DNA from: Alphaproteobacteria bacterium
GTDB taxonomy: Bacteria; Pseudomonadota; Alphaproteobacteria; SP197
Direction of reading: 5' to 3'
NCBI GenBank assembly: GCA_016869675.1
Contig: VGDP01000021.1
Coordinates: 1-55,946 of the forward strand
DNA: 55,946 bases
In this document: positions 46,976-55,946 of the stretch, piece after piece
Layout: each line of letters opens with the position of its first letter
How positions within the stretch are numbered: position 1 is the first letter of the stretch
Position numbers and translations under genes: made by a program
Notes under the pieces: generated by a model
Database searches by the model: none
The model's input: only the letters and a program-made list of their open reading frames with translations
Told to the model about the DNA's origin: nothing

Positions 46976-48899
46976 GCGACCCCGGCGACCACCGAACGCA
47001 GGGACGAATGGGCGGCGAGGCGGTCGTGCACCTGCTGGAGGAACTGGTCGAACATCAGCACCGTCCACAGCGCCGCGCTGTAATCGGCGGCGCCGGCCTG
47101 GTGCTCGTCGGCCAAGCGGTTGAGCGCCACCATGTCGACGAACCCGGTCTCGGCCAGGCGCGGGCTGGTGACCGTGGCCTTGAGCTGCGCGGCCAGCGGG
47201 CCGCGGAACCAAACGCCCAGCGGCACGGCGAAACCCATCTTGCGCCGGTAGAGCAGGTCGTGCGACAGGCGCGGCTCCAAGGCGCGCTTGAGGAGCGCCT
47301 TGCCCTCGCGCCCCGCGAGCTTCAGCCCCTGGGGCAGCGTGGCCGCCCAGCCCATCAGCTTGTGGTCGAGCCAGGGCACGCGCACCTCGAGCGAATGGGC
47401 CATGCTGGCGCGGTCGACCTTCACCAGGATGTCGCCCGGCAGGTAGGTGTGCATGTCGGTGTACTGCGCGCGCGCCAGCGGGTCCTCGGTCGGCGCGCGG
47501 CGCATGGGTCCGGCGATCGCCTCGACCGCGCGGTAGCCCTGCAACGCCGCCGCCAGGTCCGGCCCGCGCAAGCTGTCACGCAGGCCGTCGTCGAGCGTGG
47601 CGACGGACGTGAAGTACGCGGTGGCGGGGTCGCGCCCGAGCTGGGCGAGCGTGGCGCCGAGGCGCAGCCGGCCCGGCACGCGCGGGTCGGCCGGCCACAG
47701 CGCCCAGCAGCGCGCGGCCCACGGCGCCGGGGAACAGGGCACGCGCGCGCCTCCTCGACGTGCCAGCGGTAGCGTACGTAGCCGCCGAACACCTCGTCGC
47801 CGCCGTCGCCGCTGAGCGCGACGGTCACGCGCTCGCGCGCCAGGCCGCACACGCGGTAGGTCGGCAGGGCCGAGGAATCGGCGAACGGCTCGTCGTAGAT
47901 CGCCGCCATGCGGTCGATCAGGTCGAAGTCGTCGGTGTCGACCCGGCGGACCATGTGGTTGGTGTGGTAGCGCTCGGCGACCGCCGAGGCGTACGCGGAC
48001 TCGTCGTGGCTGGCCGCGCCGAACGCGATCGAGCAGGTCTCGACCGGCTTGCTCTCGATCATCGCCATGGCGCTGACCACGGCGCTGGAATCTACATCGC
48101 CCGATAGTAACGCGCCCAGCGGCACCTCGGCGATCAGGCGCAGCCGCACCGCCTCCTCGAGCTCGGCGTGGAGCCGGTCGATGGCCTGGGCCTCGGTCGT
48201 CGGTACGACGGTCGAAAAATCCACGTCCCAGTAGCGCAGTGGCTTCGGCTCGGGCGCGCGACGCCGCCACACCATGGTGTGGCCCGGCGCCAGCTTGCGC
48301 ACCGCGGCGTAGATCGACTTGGGGTCCGGCACGTAGCCGAGCGCCAAATAGTCCTCGACCGTTCTCGGGTCCAGCACGCGCGACAGGGTGGGCTCCAGCA
48401 GCAGCGCCTTCAGCTCCGAGCCGAACAGCACGCGCCCGTCGGCGAGCGTCGTGTAGTAGAGCGGCTTCTTGCCGATGCGGTCGCGCGCCAGGAACAGGGT
48501 CTCGGCGCGCGCGTCCCACAGGGCGATGGCGAACATGCCGCGCAGGCGCTCGACGCACGCCGCCCCCCATTCCTCCCAGCCGTGGACGATGACCTCGGTG
48601 TCCGAGCGCGTCGCGAAGCGGTGCCTGCGCGCCTCGAGCGCCGCGCGCACCTCGTGGAAGTTGTAGATCTCGCCGTTGAACATGACGGCCACTTCGCCGG
48701 TCTCGTTGTAGATCGGCTGGCGGCCGCCGGCCACGTCGATGATCGCGAGCCGCCGCTGGCCCAGCCCGATGCCGGGGCCGACGTGCAGTCCGTCGCCGTC
48801 GGGCCCGCGATGCGCGATGCTGTCGTTCATGGCGTTCAGCATGCGCCGGTCGATCGGGCGCCGGTCCCGGCTGTCGAAGATGCCTACGATGCCGCACAT
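46972..48899 (-). pseudogene. Exosortase A-associated asparagine-synthase-type amidotransferase, frameshifted
   Basis: The N-terminal glutaminase is intact (MCGIVGIFDSRDRR, with Cys2; MFNGEIYNFHE). The synthetase ATP loop, normally SGGVDSS, reads GALLSGDVDSSAV. After GGDEVFGGYVRYRWHVEEAR the frame breaks in a GC dinucleotide run (about 47741-47750). A short piece in a second frame (ALFPGAVGRALLG) is followed by another shift near 47700, after which the C-terminus (TDMHTYLPGDILVKVDRASM; VPWLDHKLMGWAA) is normal. Length and context match the PEP-CTERM/XrtA-linked amidotransferase. Two frameshifts plus the loop change mean no active enzyme. Confidence 0.85.
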
Positions 48900-48920
48900 G
48901 GAGGGGGCCTCGTTGGAGCG

Positions 48921-50494
48921 CTACGGCGCGACGGATGCCAGCCACGGGCCGAGCGGTCCGAGATCGGCGACGAACTGGTCGAGCGTCGCCTGCGATTCGT
49001 CGGGCGTTTCGCGGTAGTCGGCGGCGACGGCGACGATGGCCATGGCTCGGCTCGACCCGGTCAGCGCCGCCTTGAGCTGCAACAGCTTCGCCAAGCGCCC
49101 GTCGGCGGTGAAGCGGCCGTCGACCCAGTACCAGCTCCTTACCATCCGGCCCTTGTCGTGGGCGAGCAGGCGCACCTGCGCCGCGTCGACATCCTCGCCG
49201 TCGATCGTGACGGGCACGCCGTGGCCGCCAGCGCGGCGCCAGATCTTGTCGTCGTAGAGCGTGTTGCGGAAGGACAGCAGCTGGGCGTCGTCGCGCTGGC
49301 TCGCGTAGTACGCCGCGAAGACTTCGACGCGGTGGCACCCTTGGCGAACGTCTCCTGGCGCATGGCATCGGCTCCGACGAAGTTCGGCAGCCAGGCGGGC
49401 TCGGACGGCGTCGCCACGTGCCAGCCGGCACCGGCCGGGAACGGCGCGAACGCGACCGCCACGGCATCGGTCGGCACGGCGACCAGGCGCGCCGCGGCCG
49501 GCCCCGTGGCCGCCACCACTGCCACCGCCAGGGCGGCCAGCGCGACGCGCGCGGCCGGGGCTGCGCGCGCCTCGCCCGATGGTGCCGGGTTTGGCACCGG
49601 GGTCTCGCGCATGAGCCAACCGAGCCCGAGCACCAGCGCCATCACGAAGGCGAAGAAGAACCAGCCGTAGATAAGGTGATAGGCACTGACCGCGATGGTC
49701 ATGTCCGAATAGTGGCCCAGCAGCACGATGCCGAGCGCGCGGAAGCCGTTGGCGATGATCGGCACGACGCACACGATGGCCATGAACAGCAGGCGTCGCC
49801 GCCACGTGCGCATGAACATGTAGGCGATCAGCGCGCCCAGCGCGATCATGGCGATCAGGAAGCGCACGCCGGCGCACGCCTCGGCCACCACGAAGCGGCC
49901 GTTGGGGATCTGCAGGAAGACGCCGTCGAGATAGACCGGCACGCCGATGATCTGCAGGCCGGCGACCACGAAACTGGCCGTCAGGTCCTGCAGCGGCGGC
50001 ACCAGGAAGTCGCCGAACGGGATCGCGAAGGCGAGGGACCCGATGGGGAACATCAGCACGCGCGCGACGCGCCAGCCCAGCACGGCGACCGTCGCGGCCT
50101 GCAGCGCCAACACCAGGCCGACATGGCCCAGCAGGCTGACGTGGGTCACCTCGCCGGAGAACCAGAAGAGCGACCCGGCCAGGACGCCCAGAAGCGCGAG
50201 CGGCGCCGGCCGGGGCGCCAGGCGCGCCAGCGCCGCCTTCTGTTCCCAAGCAAGGTAGAGCGCGGTGGGCACGATCAGGAAGCCGTGGTTGTAGGTCTCC
50301 GACCGGCTCCAGATGTTGACCATGGACGCCGCGGCCGACCCCATGAGCACCAGGGTCGCCGCCCAGCCGAGCGCCGTGCCGGCGAGCGCCGCCAGCCAGC
50401 CACCGCGACGGGCAACGGCGCCGGGTCCGGCGCGGGCGCGCTCGGCGTATCCTCGGTCTTGGACAGGGCCACCAACAGCTCGGCTCCTCGACAC
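48921..50494 (-). pseudogene. xrtA: Exosortase A (XrtA) fused to an EpsI/DUF3485 domain, frameshifted
   Basis: The eight-helix exosortase part is complete, with the transpeptidase-like triad: Cys in VAEACAGVRFLIA, Arg in NGFRALGIVLLGHYS, and His in AYHLIYGWFFF. It continues into an EpsI-type domain (WHVATPSEPAWLPNF), where the frame breaks near 49330-49345; the rest resumes as HRVEVFAAYYASQRDDAQLL to the stop. A second break is likely at the N-terminus near 50400: ALSKTEDTPSAPAPDPAPLP in one frame leads to GWLAALAGTALGW in another. Exosortase A processes PEP-CTERM proteins alongside exopolysaccharide export. Confidence 0.85.
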
Positions 50495-50573
50495 GGACAG
50501 GGCCGGCCTCTCGCGCGCCCAGAGGGCCTACGCGCGATCGGACCGTGATCCGGGCCCCATAAGGCCAGGAAAA

Positions 50574-50600
50574 GACGGATTTGACGTTAACACATCCGTC
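50574..50600. promoter_or_regulatory. Inverted repeat in the divergent gap between xrtA and the glycosyltransferase
   Basis: GACGGAT and ATCCGTC (7 bp, perfect) enclose a 13-base spacer containing TTGACG and GTTAAC. It lies in the roughly 260-base non-coding gap that should hold both promoters; it could be an operator or part of a -35 region. Nothing else is recognisable in the gap. Confidence 0.35.
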
Positions 50601-50757
50601 CCCGGGGCGTCCGGACCCCGCTGTCGGATGCACCGACCGTGCCACGGCGTGTGCGGTCGAGTTCCGCCGCCGCCGCCCATGTGCTACCTGTCGGGCTGGC
50701 CTTCCTGCGCCGTCGCGGGCGACGCCGGACTGGCGGACACTGGATCGGAACGGGAAC

Positions 50758-51944
50758 GTGGTCGAAACGGTACAGCCCCCCGTGGGATCCGATGGCGCCG
50801 ACGCCACGGGCTCGACCGTGTCGGCCGGGCGCCCCGACCTGCTGTTCCTGACCCAGCGCATCCCCTACCCGCCCAACAAAGGCGAGAAGATCCGCCCCTA
50901 CCACGTGATCGAACATCTGCGCCGGTCGTTCCGCATCCACCTGGGCACCTTGATCGACGATCCGGCCGATGTGGCGCACGCCCCGACGCTCGCCGCGCTG
51001 TGCGCGGATGCGCACTTCGCGCGGCTCGACCCACGCCGGGCGAAGCTGCGCTGCGCAAGCGGCCTGATCGCGGGCGAGCCGCTCAGCCTGCCCTACTTCC
51101 GTGATCGCGGGCTGGCGCGCTGGGTCGCGCGCGTGCTGGCCGATGTGCGGGCCGCGGCGGTGTTCGTGTTCTCCTCGACCATGGCGCAGTACGTGGTGGA
51201 CGGCCTCGGGGCACCCGCGTGTCGATCATGGACTTCGCCGACGTCGATCCGGCGAAGTGGCGGGCCTACGCCGGCGAAAGCCGTTGGCCCATGAACTGGG
51301 TCTATGGCCGCGAAGCGCGCCTGCTGCTGGCGCACGACCGGCGCGTCGCCGCGTGCTTCGACCACGGCCTGTTCGTCAGCGAACCCAAGGCCGCCCTGTT
51401 CCGCCGCCTGGCGCCCGAGGTCGCGCCGCGCGTCGCGGCCAAGAGCAACGGAGTGGACGCCGCGTACTTCGCGCCCGATGCCGCGCTGCCCGATCTGGTC
51501 GGCCCCGAGCGCCCGGTCTTCGCCTTCACCGGCGCCATGGACTACCGGCCCAACATCGACGCGGTGGCGTGGTTCGCCACGGCGATCCTGCCGCGCATCC
51601 GCGCCGCGCTGCCGGCCGCGCGCTTCGTCATCGTCGGCGCGCGCCCCGCGCCCGAGGTCGAGCGCCTGGCCGCCGAGCCCGGCGTCATCGTTACCGGCCG
51701 GGTTCCCGACGTGCGCCCCTACCTGGCGCACGCCTCGGCGGCCGTGGCGCCCTTGCGCGCCGCGCGCGGCATCCAGAACAAGGTGCTGGAGGCCATGACC
51801 ATGGCGCGCCCCGTGGTGGCGACCGGCGCGGCGCCCCAGGGCCTGGGCGCCGACGCGCGCCGACGCGTGCTGGAGCACTACACCTGGGCAGCCCAGCTCG
51901 CGGTGCTCGACCGCCTGCTGGCGCCCGCCCTGACCCGGCCATGA
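50758..51944 (+). pseudogene. XrtA/PEP-CTERM-associated sugar transferase (stp1 type), frameshifted
   Basis: The N-terminal GT4-like domain starts RPDLLFLTQRIPYPPNKGEK (start codon uncertain, GTG 50758 or 50818). It breaks at a run of four G (51208-51211); adding one G restores GLGGTRVSIMDFADVDPAKW. The remainder is clean: NGVDAAYFAPDAALPDLVG, FTGAMDYRPNIDAVAWF and PLRAARGIQNKVLEAMTMA, the nucleotide-sugar site with the usual Glu. It ends in an ATGA overlap with gmhA. Family members build the exopolysaccharide linked to exosortase A. A single-base lesion, so either recent decay or a read error. Confidence 0.83.
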
Positions 51945-52534
51945 CCGCGCCGATCGCCGCGGCGTTCCGCCGCACGTCCGTACTCCTGGCCGCGATGGCC
52001 GAGGACACGGCGTTGCACGGCCAGATCGCCCGGGCGGCGGCCACGTGCGTAGGCGCCTTGCGCGCCGGCGGCACGATCCTGTGGTGCGGCAACGGCGGCA
52101 GCGCGGCGGACGCGCAGCACCTGGCGGCCGAGCTGGTCGGCCGCCTGGCGCGCGAACGACCCGGGCTGGCGGCCGTGGCGCTGACTGCCGATACCGCAGC
52201 GCTGACCGCCATCGGCAACGACTACGGCTTCGCGCGCGTCTTCGCCCGCCAGGTCGAGGCGCTGGGCCGGCCGGTCGACGTGCTGGTCGCGCTGTCGACC
52301 TCGGGCCGCTCGGCCAACGTGATCGCGGCGCTGGAGATGGCGCGCGCCAAGGGTCTGGCGCGCATCGGCCTGACGGGGCGCGGCGGCGGCGCCATGGCCA
52401 GCCTGACCGAGCCGTGCCTCTGCGTGCCCGCCGACGACACCCAGATGATCCAGGAAGCACACATCGTGATCGGCCACGTGCTGTGCGGCCTGATCGAGAA
52501 CGCGATCGCAGGGCCTACTTCTGCTTCGGAGTAA
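51941..52534 (+). CDS. gmhA: Phosphoheptose isomerase-like SIS protein
   Basis: A 197-residue SIS-domain protein. CGNGGSAADAQHLAAELVGR is the GmhA signature, LSTSGRSANVIAALEMARAKG the phosphate loop, and IQEAHIVIGHVLC supplies the catalytic/metal His. It converts sedoheptulose-7-P to heptose-7-P for lipopolysaccharide heptose. Coupled by ATGA to the glycosyltransferase, but intact, which fits a separate essential use in LPS. Confidence 0.92.
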   Translation: MTAPIAAAFRRTSVLLAAMAEDTALHGQIARAAATCVGALRAGGTILWCGNGGSAADAQHLAAELVGRLARERPGLAAVALTADTAALTAIGNDYGFARVFARQVEALGRPVDVLVALSTSGRSANVIAALEMARAKGLARIGLTGRGGGAMASLTEPCLCVPADDTQMIQEAHIVIGHVLCGLIENAIAGPTSASE

Positions 52535-53159
52535 GCGGCAGGCGCGCGAGATCGAACAAGGCCGGATCGAGCGGAAGCCCGGTCTGCGTGTCGAACAGGG
52601 TCACGCGCGTCGTCAGGCCCTGGGCATCGACCACGGTCCATTGCTTGAGCTCGAGCGGTTCGGCCTGGAACAGCACGCTGAGCGCGCCGAGGCCGGGGTT
52701 GTCACGATGCACCATGGCCATGGTCAGCACGCCTTGGTCGAGCCCGACGGAAACCACCTGGATCGTGCCGCCCAGGTCCACATCCTCGCGCAGGATCAGG
52801 CTGGCCGGCGTATCGGCGAAAGGCAGTTCGGTGACCGTGTCGATCTCGGGTTCGTAGACGCGGAGCGAGGCGCCGTTGGCGACCAAGAGAAGGCCCTGCG
52901 GCTGCTGGTACTCGAAGCGCAGGCGGTCAGGGCGCGCCAGGTAGACCACGCCTTCGGCCACGTCGCCCATGTGGTTGACCTGCAGGAACGTCGCCTTGAG
53001 CGTGGTCAGCGCGGCGAGGTAGGCGCGCACGTCGCCGACCAGGGGGTCGGTGTTGGGGTCGTAGGCGGCCAGCGCCGGGCGCGCGAGAACAAGCGCGCCA
53101 AGCCCGAGCAGCGCGCGGCGCCCCAGGACCGGGATGGTTCGGCAGGGGGTATCGTTCAT
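52515..53159 (-). CDS. lolA: Outer-membrane lipoprotein carrier LolA
   Basis: A 214-residue periplasmic chaperone: a signal peptide ends PALAAYD, then LTTLKATFLQVNHMGDVAEGVVYL and RPDRLRFEYQQPQ, the LolA hallmark, and VLTMAMVHRDNPG. It carries lipoproteins from LolCDE to the outer membrane. The 3' end overlaps the end of converging gmhA by 20 bases. A start three codons earlier is possible. Confidence 0.92.
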   Translation of the reverse strand: MNDTPCRTIPVLGRRALLGLGALVLARPALAAYDPNTDPLVGDVRAYLAALTTLKATFLQVNHMGDVAEGVVYLARPDRLRFEYQQPQGLLLVANGASLRVYEPEIDTVTELPFADTPASLILREDVDLGGTIQVVSVGLDQGVLTMAMVHRDNPGLGALSVLFQAEPLELKQWTVVDAQGLTTRVTLFDTQTGLPLDPALFDLARLPLTPKQK

Positions 53160-53367
53160 GGCGCGGACCGTGACCGAGAATTGCGGCCGGTTCAAGGCTG
53201 GGGCGCGAGGACAAGGGCAAGCGCTGTCCTTGAACCCACCTACAGTCTCCATTCGTGCCGGGCAGCGCCACGGGCCCGTGTCGAAGCATGAGCGGGCGGG
53301 TCTAGACATCGGCCCCGGCGGAGCCCGGCCCTTGCAACCCGGCCCGGTTCCGTGACATCGGAGCGCG

Positions 53368-54006
53368 ATGCCGCTCGACCTCGCCTGGCTCGCGTCCGTG
53401 GTCGCGTTCTCGCTCGCCTCGGGCGCGACGCCGGGGCCCAACAACCCCATGGTCGCGGCCTCGGGCGCGACCTGGGGCATCGCGCGCACCTGGCCGCACG
53501 TGCTCGGCATCGCCGTCGGCTTCCCCGCGATGTTCGTCGCGGTCGCGCTGGGCGCCGGACGCTGCCGCGCGACTACCCCTCGGTCCACCGGGCGCTGACC
53601 TGGATCGGTGCCGCCTACATGCTGTGGCTGGCCTGGCGCATCGCCACCGCGCGCCCGGCGCCGCGCAGGGACGGTGACGACACCGCTGCGGCGCCCGCGC
53701 CCACACCCGCGCGGGGCCGGCCGCTGTCGTTCGTCGAAGGCGCCTTGTTCCAGTGGGTCAACCCCAAGGCGTGGATCATCGTCATGGGCGCCATCGCCAC
53801 CTACACCGAGGCGTCCGCGATGCTGGCCCAGGCGGCGGTCATGGCGGTCACCTTCTTCCTGGTCACGGTGCCGAGTTGCCTGTTGTGGACCCGCGATCGG
53901 CGCCGGCGCCGCGCGTCTCCTGCGCACGGAACGGAGCTTGCGCGCGTTCAACATCGCCATGGCCGGGCTGCTGGTCGCCAGCCTGGTGCGGATCGTCGCG
54001 GGGTGA
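53368..54006 (+). pseudogene. LysE family translocator with two compensating frameshifts
   Basis: Begins MPLDLAWLASVVAFSLASGA with the TPGPNN motif of the LysE family. The first frame breaks near 53558-53563; the middle (HRALTWIGAAYMLWLAWRIA; ALFQWVNPKAWIIVMGAI) lies in another frame; a CCC run at 53890-53892 returns the frame to the original for AIGAGAARLLRTERSLRAFN to the stop. Two independent single-base changes in 640 bases make it a pseudogene unless both are read errors. Confidence 0.82.
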
Positions 54007-54015
54007 ACGGGGGGC

Positions 54016-55946
54016 TCAATCCCCCCGGTGCGGCACCAGGACCTCGCGCTTGCCCACGTGGTTGGCCTTGCCGACCACGCCCTCGGCCTCCATGCGCTCG
54101 ACCAGGCGGGCGGCGCGGTTGTAGCCGATCATCAGGTAGCGCTGGATGAAGCTGGTCGAACACTTGCCCTCGCGCACCACCAGGTCGATGGCGCGGTCGT
54201 AGAGCTCGTCGCCCGAGCCGCCGCCCTCGAACGACGGCTCCTCGTCCGGGTCCTCGGTGATCTCGGCCATGTAGTCGGGCGTGCCCTGGTCCTTGAGGAA
54301 CGCGACGACGTCCTCGACCTCGCGGTCCGAGACGTACGGGCCGTGGATGCGCGTGATGCGCCCCGATCCAGCCATGTAGAGCATGTCGCCCTGGCCGAGC
54401 AGCTGCTCGGCCCCCTGCTCGCCCAGGATCGTGCGGCTGTCGATCTTGCTGGTCACCTGGAAGCTGACGCGGCTCGGGAAGTTGGCCTTGATCGTGCCGG
54501 TGATCACGTCGACCGAGGGCCGCTGGGTCGCCATGATGATGTGGATGCCGGCTGCGCGCGCCATCTGGGCCAGGCGCTGGATCGCCACCTCGATGTCGTT
54601 GCGCGCCAGCAGCATCAGGTCCGCCATCTCGTCGACGATGACGACGATCAGCGGCAGCGGCTCGGTGGCCAGCACCTCGTCCTCGAGGATCGGCGTGTTT
54701 GTCTCGGCGTCGAAGCCGGTCTGCACCGTGCGCACCAACTGCTCGCCCCGCGCGCTCGCCTCGGCCAGCTTCTTGTTGAACCCGGCGATGTTGCGCACGC
54801 CGATCTTCGACATCAGCCGGTAGCGGTTCTCCATCTCGCGCACGGTCCACTTGAGCGCGATGACCGCCTTGGGCGGCTCAGTCACCACCGGCGCCAGCAG
54901 GTGCGGGATGCCGTCGTAGACGCTGAGCTCCAGCATCTTCGGGTCGATCATGATGAAGCGGCAGCGTTCCGGCGGCAGGCGGTAGAGCAGCGACAGGATC
55001 ATCGAGTTGAGCGCCACCGACTTGCCCGAGCCGGTGGTGCCCGCCACCAGCAGGTGCGGCATGCGCGCCAGGTCGACGATCACCGGCCGGCCGCCGATGT
55101 CCTTGCCCAGCGCCAGGATCAGCTCGGCCGTGGTCGCCTCGTACTCGGCGGCGGCCAGCAGATCGCGCAGCGCCACCACCTCGCGCTCCTCGTTGGGCAG
55201 CTCGATGCCGATGGCGTTGCGGCCTGGGATCACTGCGACGCGCGCCGAGACCGCGCTCATCGAGCGCGCGATGTCGTCGGCCAGGCCGATCACCCGGCTC
55301 GAGCGGATGCCCGGCTCCGGCTCCAGCTCGTAGAGCGTCACCACCGGTCCTGGACGCACCTGGGTGATCTGCCCCTTGACGCCGAAGTCCTGCAGCACCG
55401 CCTCGAGCCGGCGCGCGTTGGCGTCCAGCGCGGCCTCGCCGTGATTGCCCCGGGCGGCGCGCTGCGCCGCCTTGAGCAGGTCGAGCGGCGGCAGTTGCCA
55501 GCCATCGGTCACGGTCAGGTCCAGCGCGCCCTGACGCGCCGTGCGCCGCGTGTCCTCGCGCGGCTGGATCACCGGCCGGCCGCGCCGGCGTGCCGGGCGT
55601 TCGGCGCGCGCTGGTGGCGCGGCTTCGGCCAACTCGAGCGGATCGGCCGTGGCCGGCGCGCCGTCGAGCATGGGTTCGCGCCGATCGAAGGCGACCGATT
55701 CGGGTTCGTCGAGCAGGCCGAGCTGCGGCAGGCGGCGGGTGGCGAGCGCCCACGCGGCCAGCAGAAGCGCAAGCCCGTGGCGCCCGAGCCAGGCGCAACC
55801 CTGGCCGATGCGCACCCATTCGCCGCCGCTCAGCCCTATGGCGGCGGCGAGCGCGCTGCCGCCGAGCGCGACACCGGCCAGGACCGCCACGACGCCGGCC
55901 GCCCAGGCGGGCGCGATGGCCTCGCGCGCGGCAAGGCCGAGCCACG
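54016..55946 (-). CDS. ftsK: DNA translocase FtsK (N-terminus beyond window edge)
   Basis: At least 643 residues of FtsK; the start lies past the right edge, so only the last one or two of the N-terminal membrane helices are visible. A linker ([15 protein letters not shown]) precedes the motor: Walker [16 protein letters not shown] and Walker [21 protein letters not shown]. The C-terminal gamma domain ([33 protein letters not shown]) recognises KOPS sequences and activates XerCD at dif. No lesion in the visible 1.9 kb. lolA next to ftsK is a common arrangement; here the broken lysE separates them. Confidence 0.95.
   Translation of the reverse strand, partial: WLGLAAREAIAPAWAAGVVAVLAGVALGGSALAAAIGLSGGEWVRIGQGCAWLGRHGLALLLAAWALATRRLPQLGLLDEPESVAFDRREPMLDGAPATADPLELAEAAPPARAERPARRRGRPVIQPREDTRRTARQGALDLTVTDGWQLPPLDLLKAAQRAARGNHGEAALDANARRLEAVLQDFGVKGQITQVRPGPVVTLYELEPEPGIRSSRVIGLADDIARSMSAVSARVAVIPGRNAIGIELPNEEREVVALRDLLAAAEYEATTAELILALGKDIGGRPVIVDLARMPHLLVAGTTGSGKSVALNSMILSLLYRLPPERCRFIMIDPKMLELSVYDGIPHLLAPVVTEPPKAVIALKWTVREMENRYRLMSKIGVRNIAGFNKKLAEASARGEQLVRTVQTGFDAETNTPILEDEVLATEPLPLIVVIVDEMADLMLLARNDIEVAIQRLAQMARAAGIHIIMATQRPSVDVITGTIKANFPSRVSFQVTSKIDSRTILGEQGAEQLLGQGDMLYMAGSGRITRIHGPYVSDREVEDVVAFLKDQGTPDYMAEITEDPDEEPSFEGGGSGDELYDRAIDLVVREGKCSTSFIQRYLMIGYNRAARLVERMEAEGVVGKANHVGKREVLVPHRGD

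Overview
The window is about 56 kb of very GC-rich DNA with the gene content and gene order of an alphaproteobacterium, most like the Rhodospirillales. The pointers are the aroA-cmk-rpsA-sppA-ihfB-lapA block, a System I cytochrome c maturation (ccm) operon beside acnA with a DUF1223 gene after it, a Suv3-type helicase followed by S4, TerB, FdxA and CarD genes, a TIGR02300 protein, and many ATGA/GTGA stop-start overlaps and GTG starts. No CRISPR array, phage, integrative element or rRNA is visible. Two tRNA-Ala genes (anticodons GGC and CGC) are present.

Layout. 1-5.8 kb: leftward core block (aroA, cmk, rpsA, dead sppA, ihfB, lapA-like, and a partial ornithine-cyclodeaminase-family gene). 5.9-9.5 kb: TIGR02300 protein, tRNA-Ala, an IS3-family end fragment, a truncated dioxygenase relic and two divergent SDR genes (one broken). 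9.5-16.4 kb: SRAP protein, LysE exporter, amidotransferase, UDG-like protein, NnrU, folD-DUF167-yggT and a gamma-glutamyltransferase. 16.5-27.1 kb: tRNA-Ala, a DMT transporter with one internal stop, then a leftward operon HAD-ccmA-B-C-D-E-F-H-I-FAD oxidoreductase-ctaA that makes c-type cytochromes and heme A. 27.2-33 kb: MFS transporter, acnA and a chimeric pair of dead genes (DUF1223 fused to an acyl-CoA synthetase). 33-42 kb: htpG, helicase, S4 protein, TerB-like protein, ferredoxin, CarD, a metallophosphoesterase relative without its metal ligands, and an M20 amidohydrolase. 42-46 kb: RelBE-like pair, M48 lipoprotein protease, nuclease, PagL-like protein and a DUF4160/DUF2442 pair. 46-52 kb: an exosortase A (XrtA) polysaccharide locus in which the amidotransferase, the exosortase and the divergent glycosyltransferase are all frameshifted and the linked trypsin-like protein has lost its catalytic serine. 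52-56 kb: gmhA, lolA, a broken lysE and the 5'-incomplete ftsK.

The main message is selective gene decay. About ten accessory genes carry stops, frameshifts, deletions or fusions. The long housekeeping genes (rpsA, aroA, ccmA-I, acnA, htpG, helicase, ftsK) have none. That contrast argues for real pseudogene formation rather than uniform sequencing error, although several lesions are single-base homopolymer changes that only raw reads can settle. At four of the interrupted sites a TAA stands where the family has, or probably has, tyrosine. A palindromic repeat family sits directly on the stop codons of three intact genes. I found no clear new defence or biosynthetic system. The best leads are the decay pattern, the stop-codon-linked repeats, the metal-ligand-less phosphoesterase next to carD, and a perfect 14-bp palindrome inside the long N-terminal extension of CarD.
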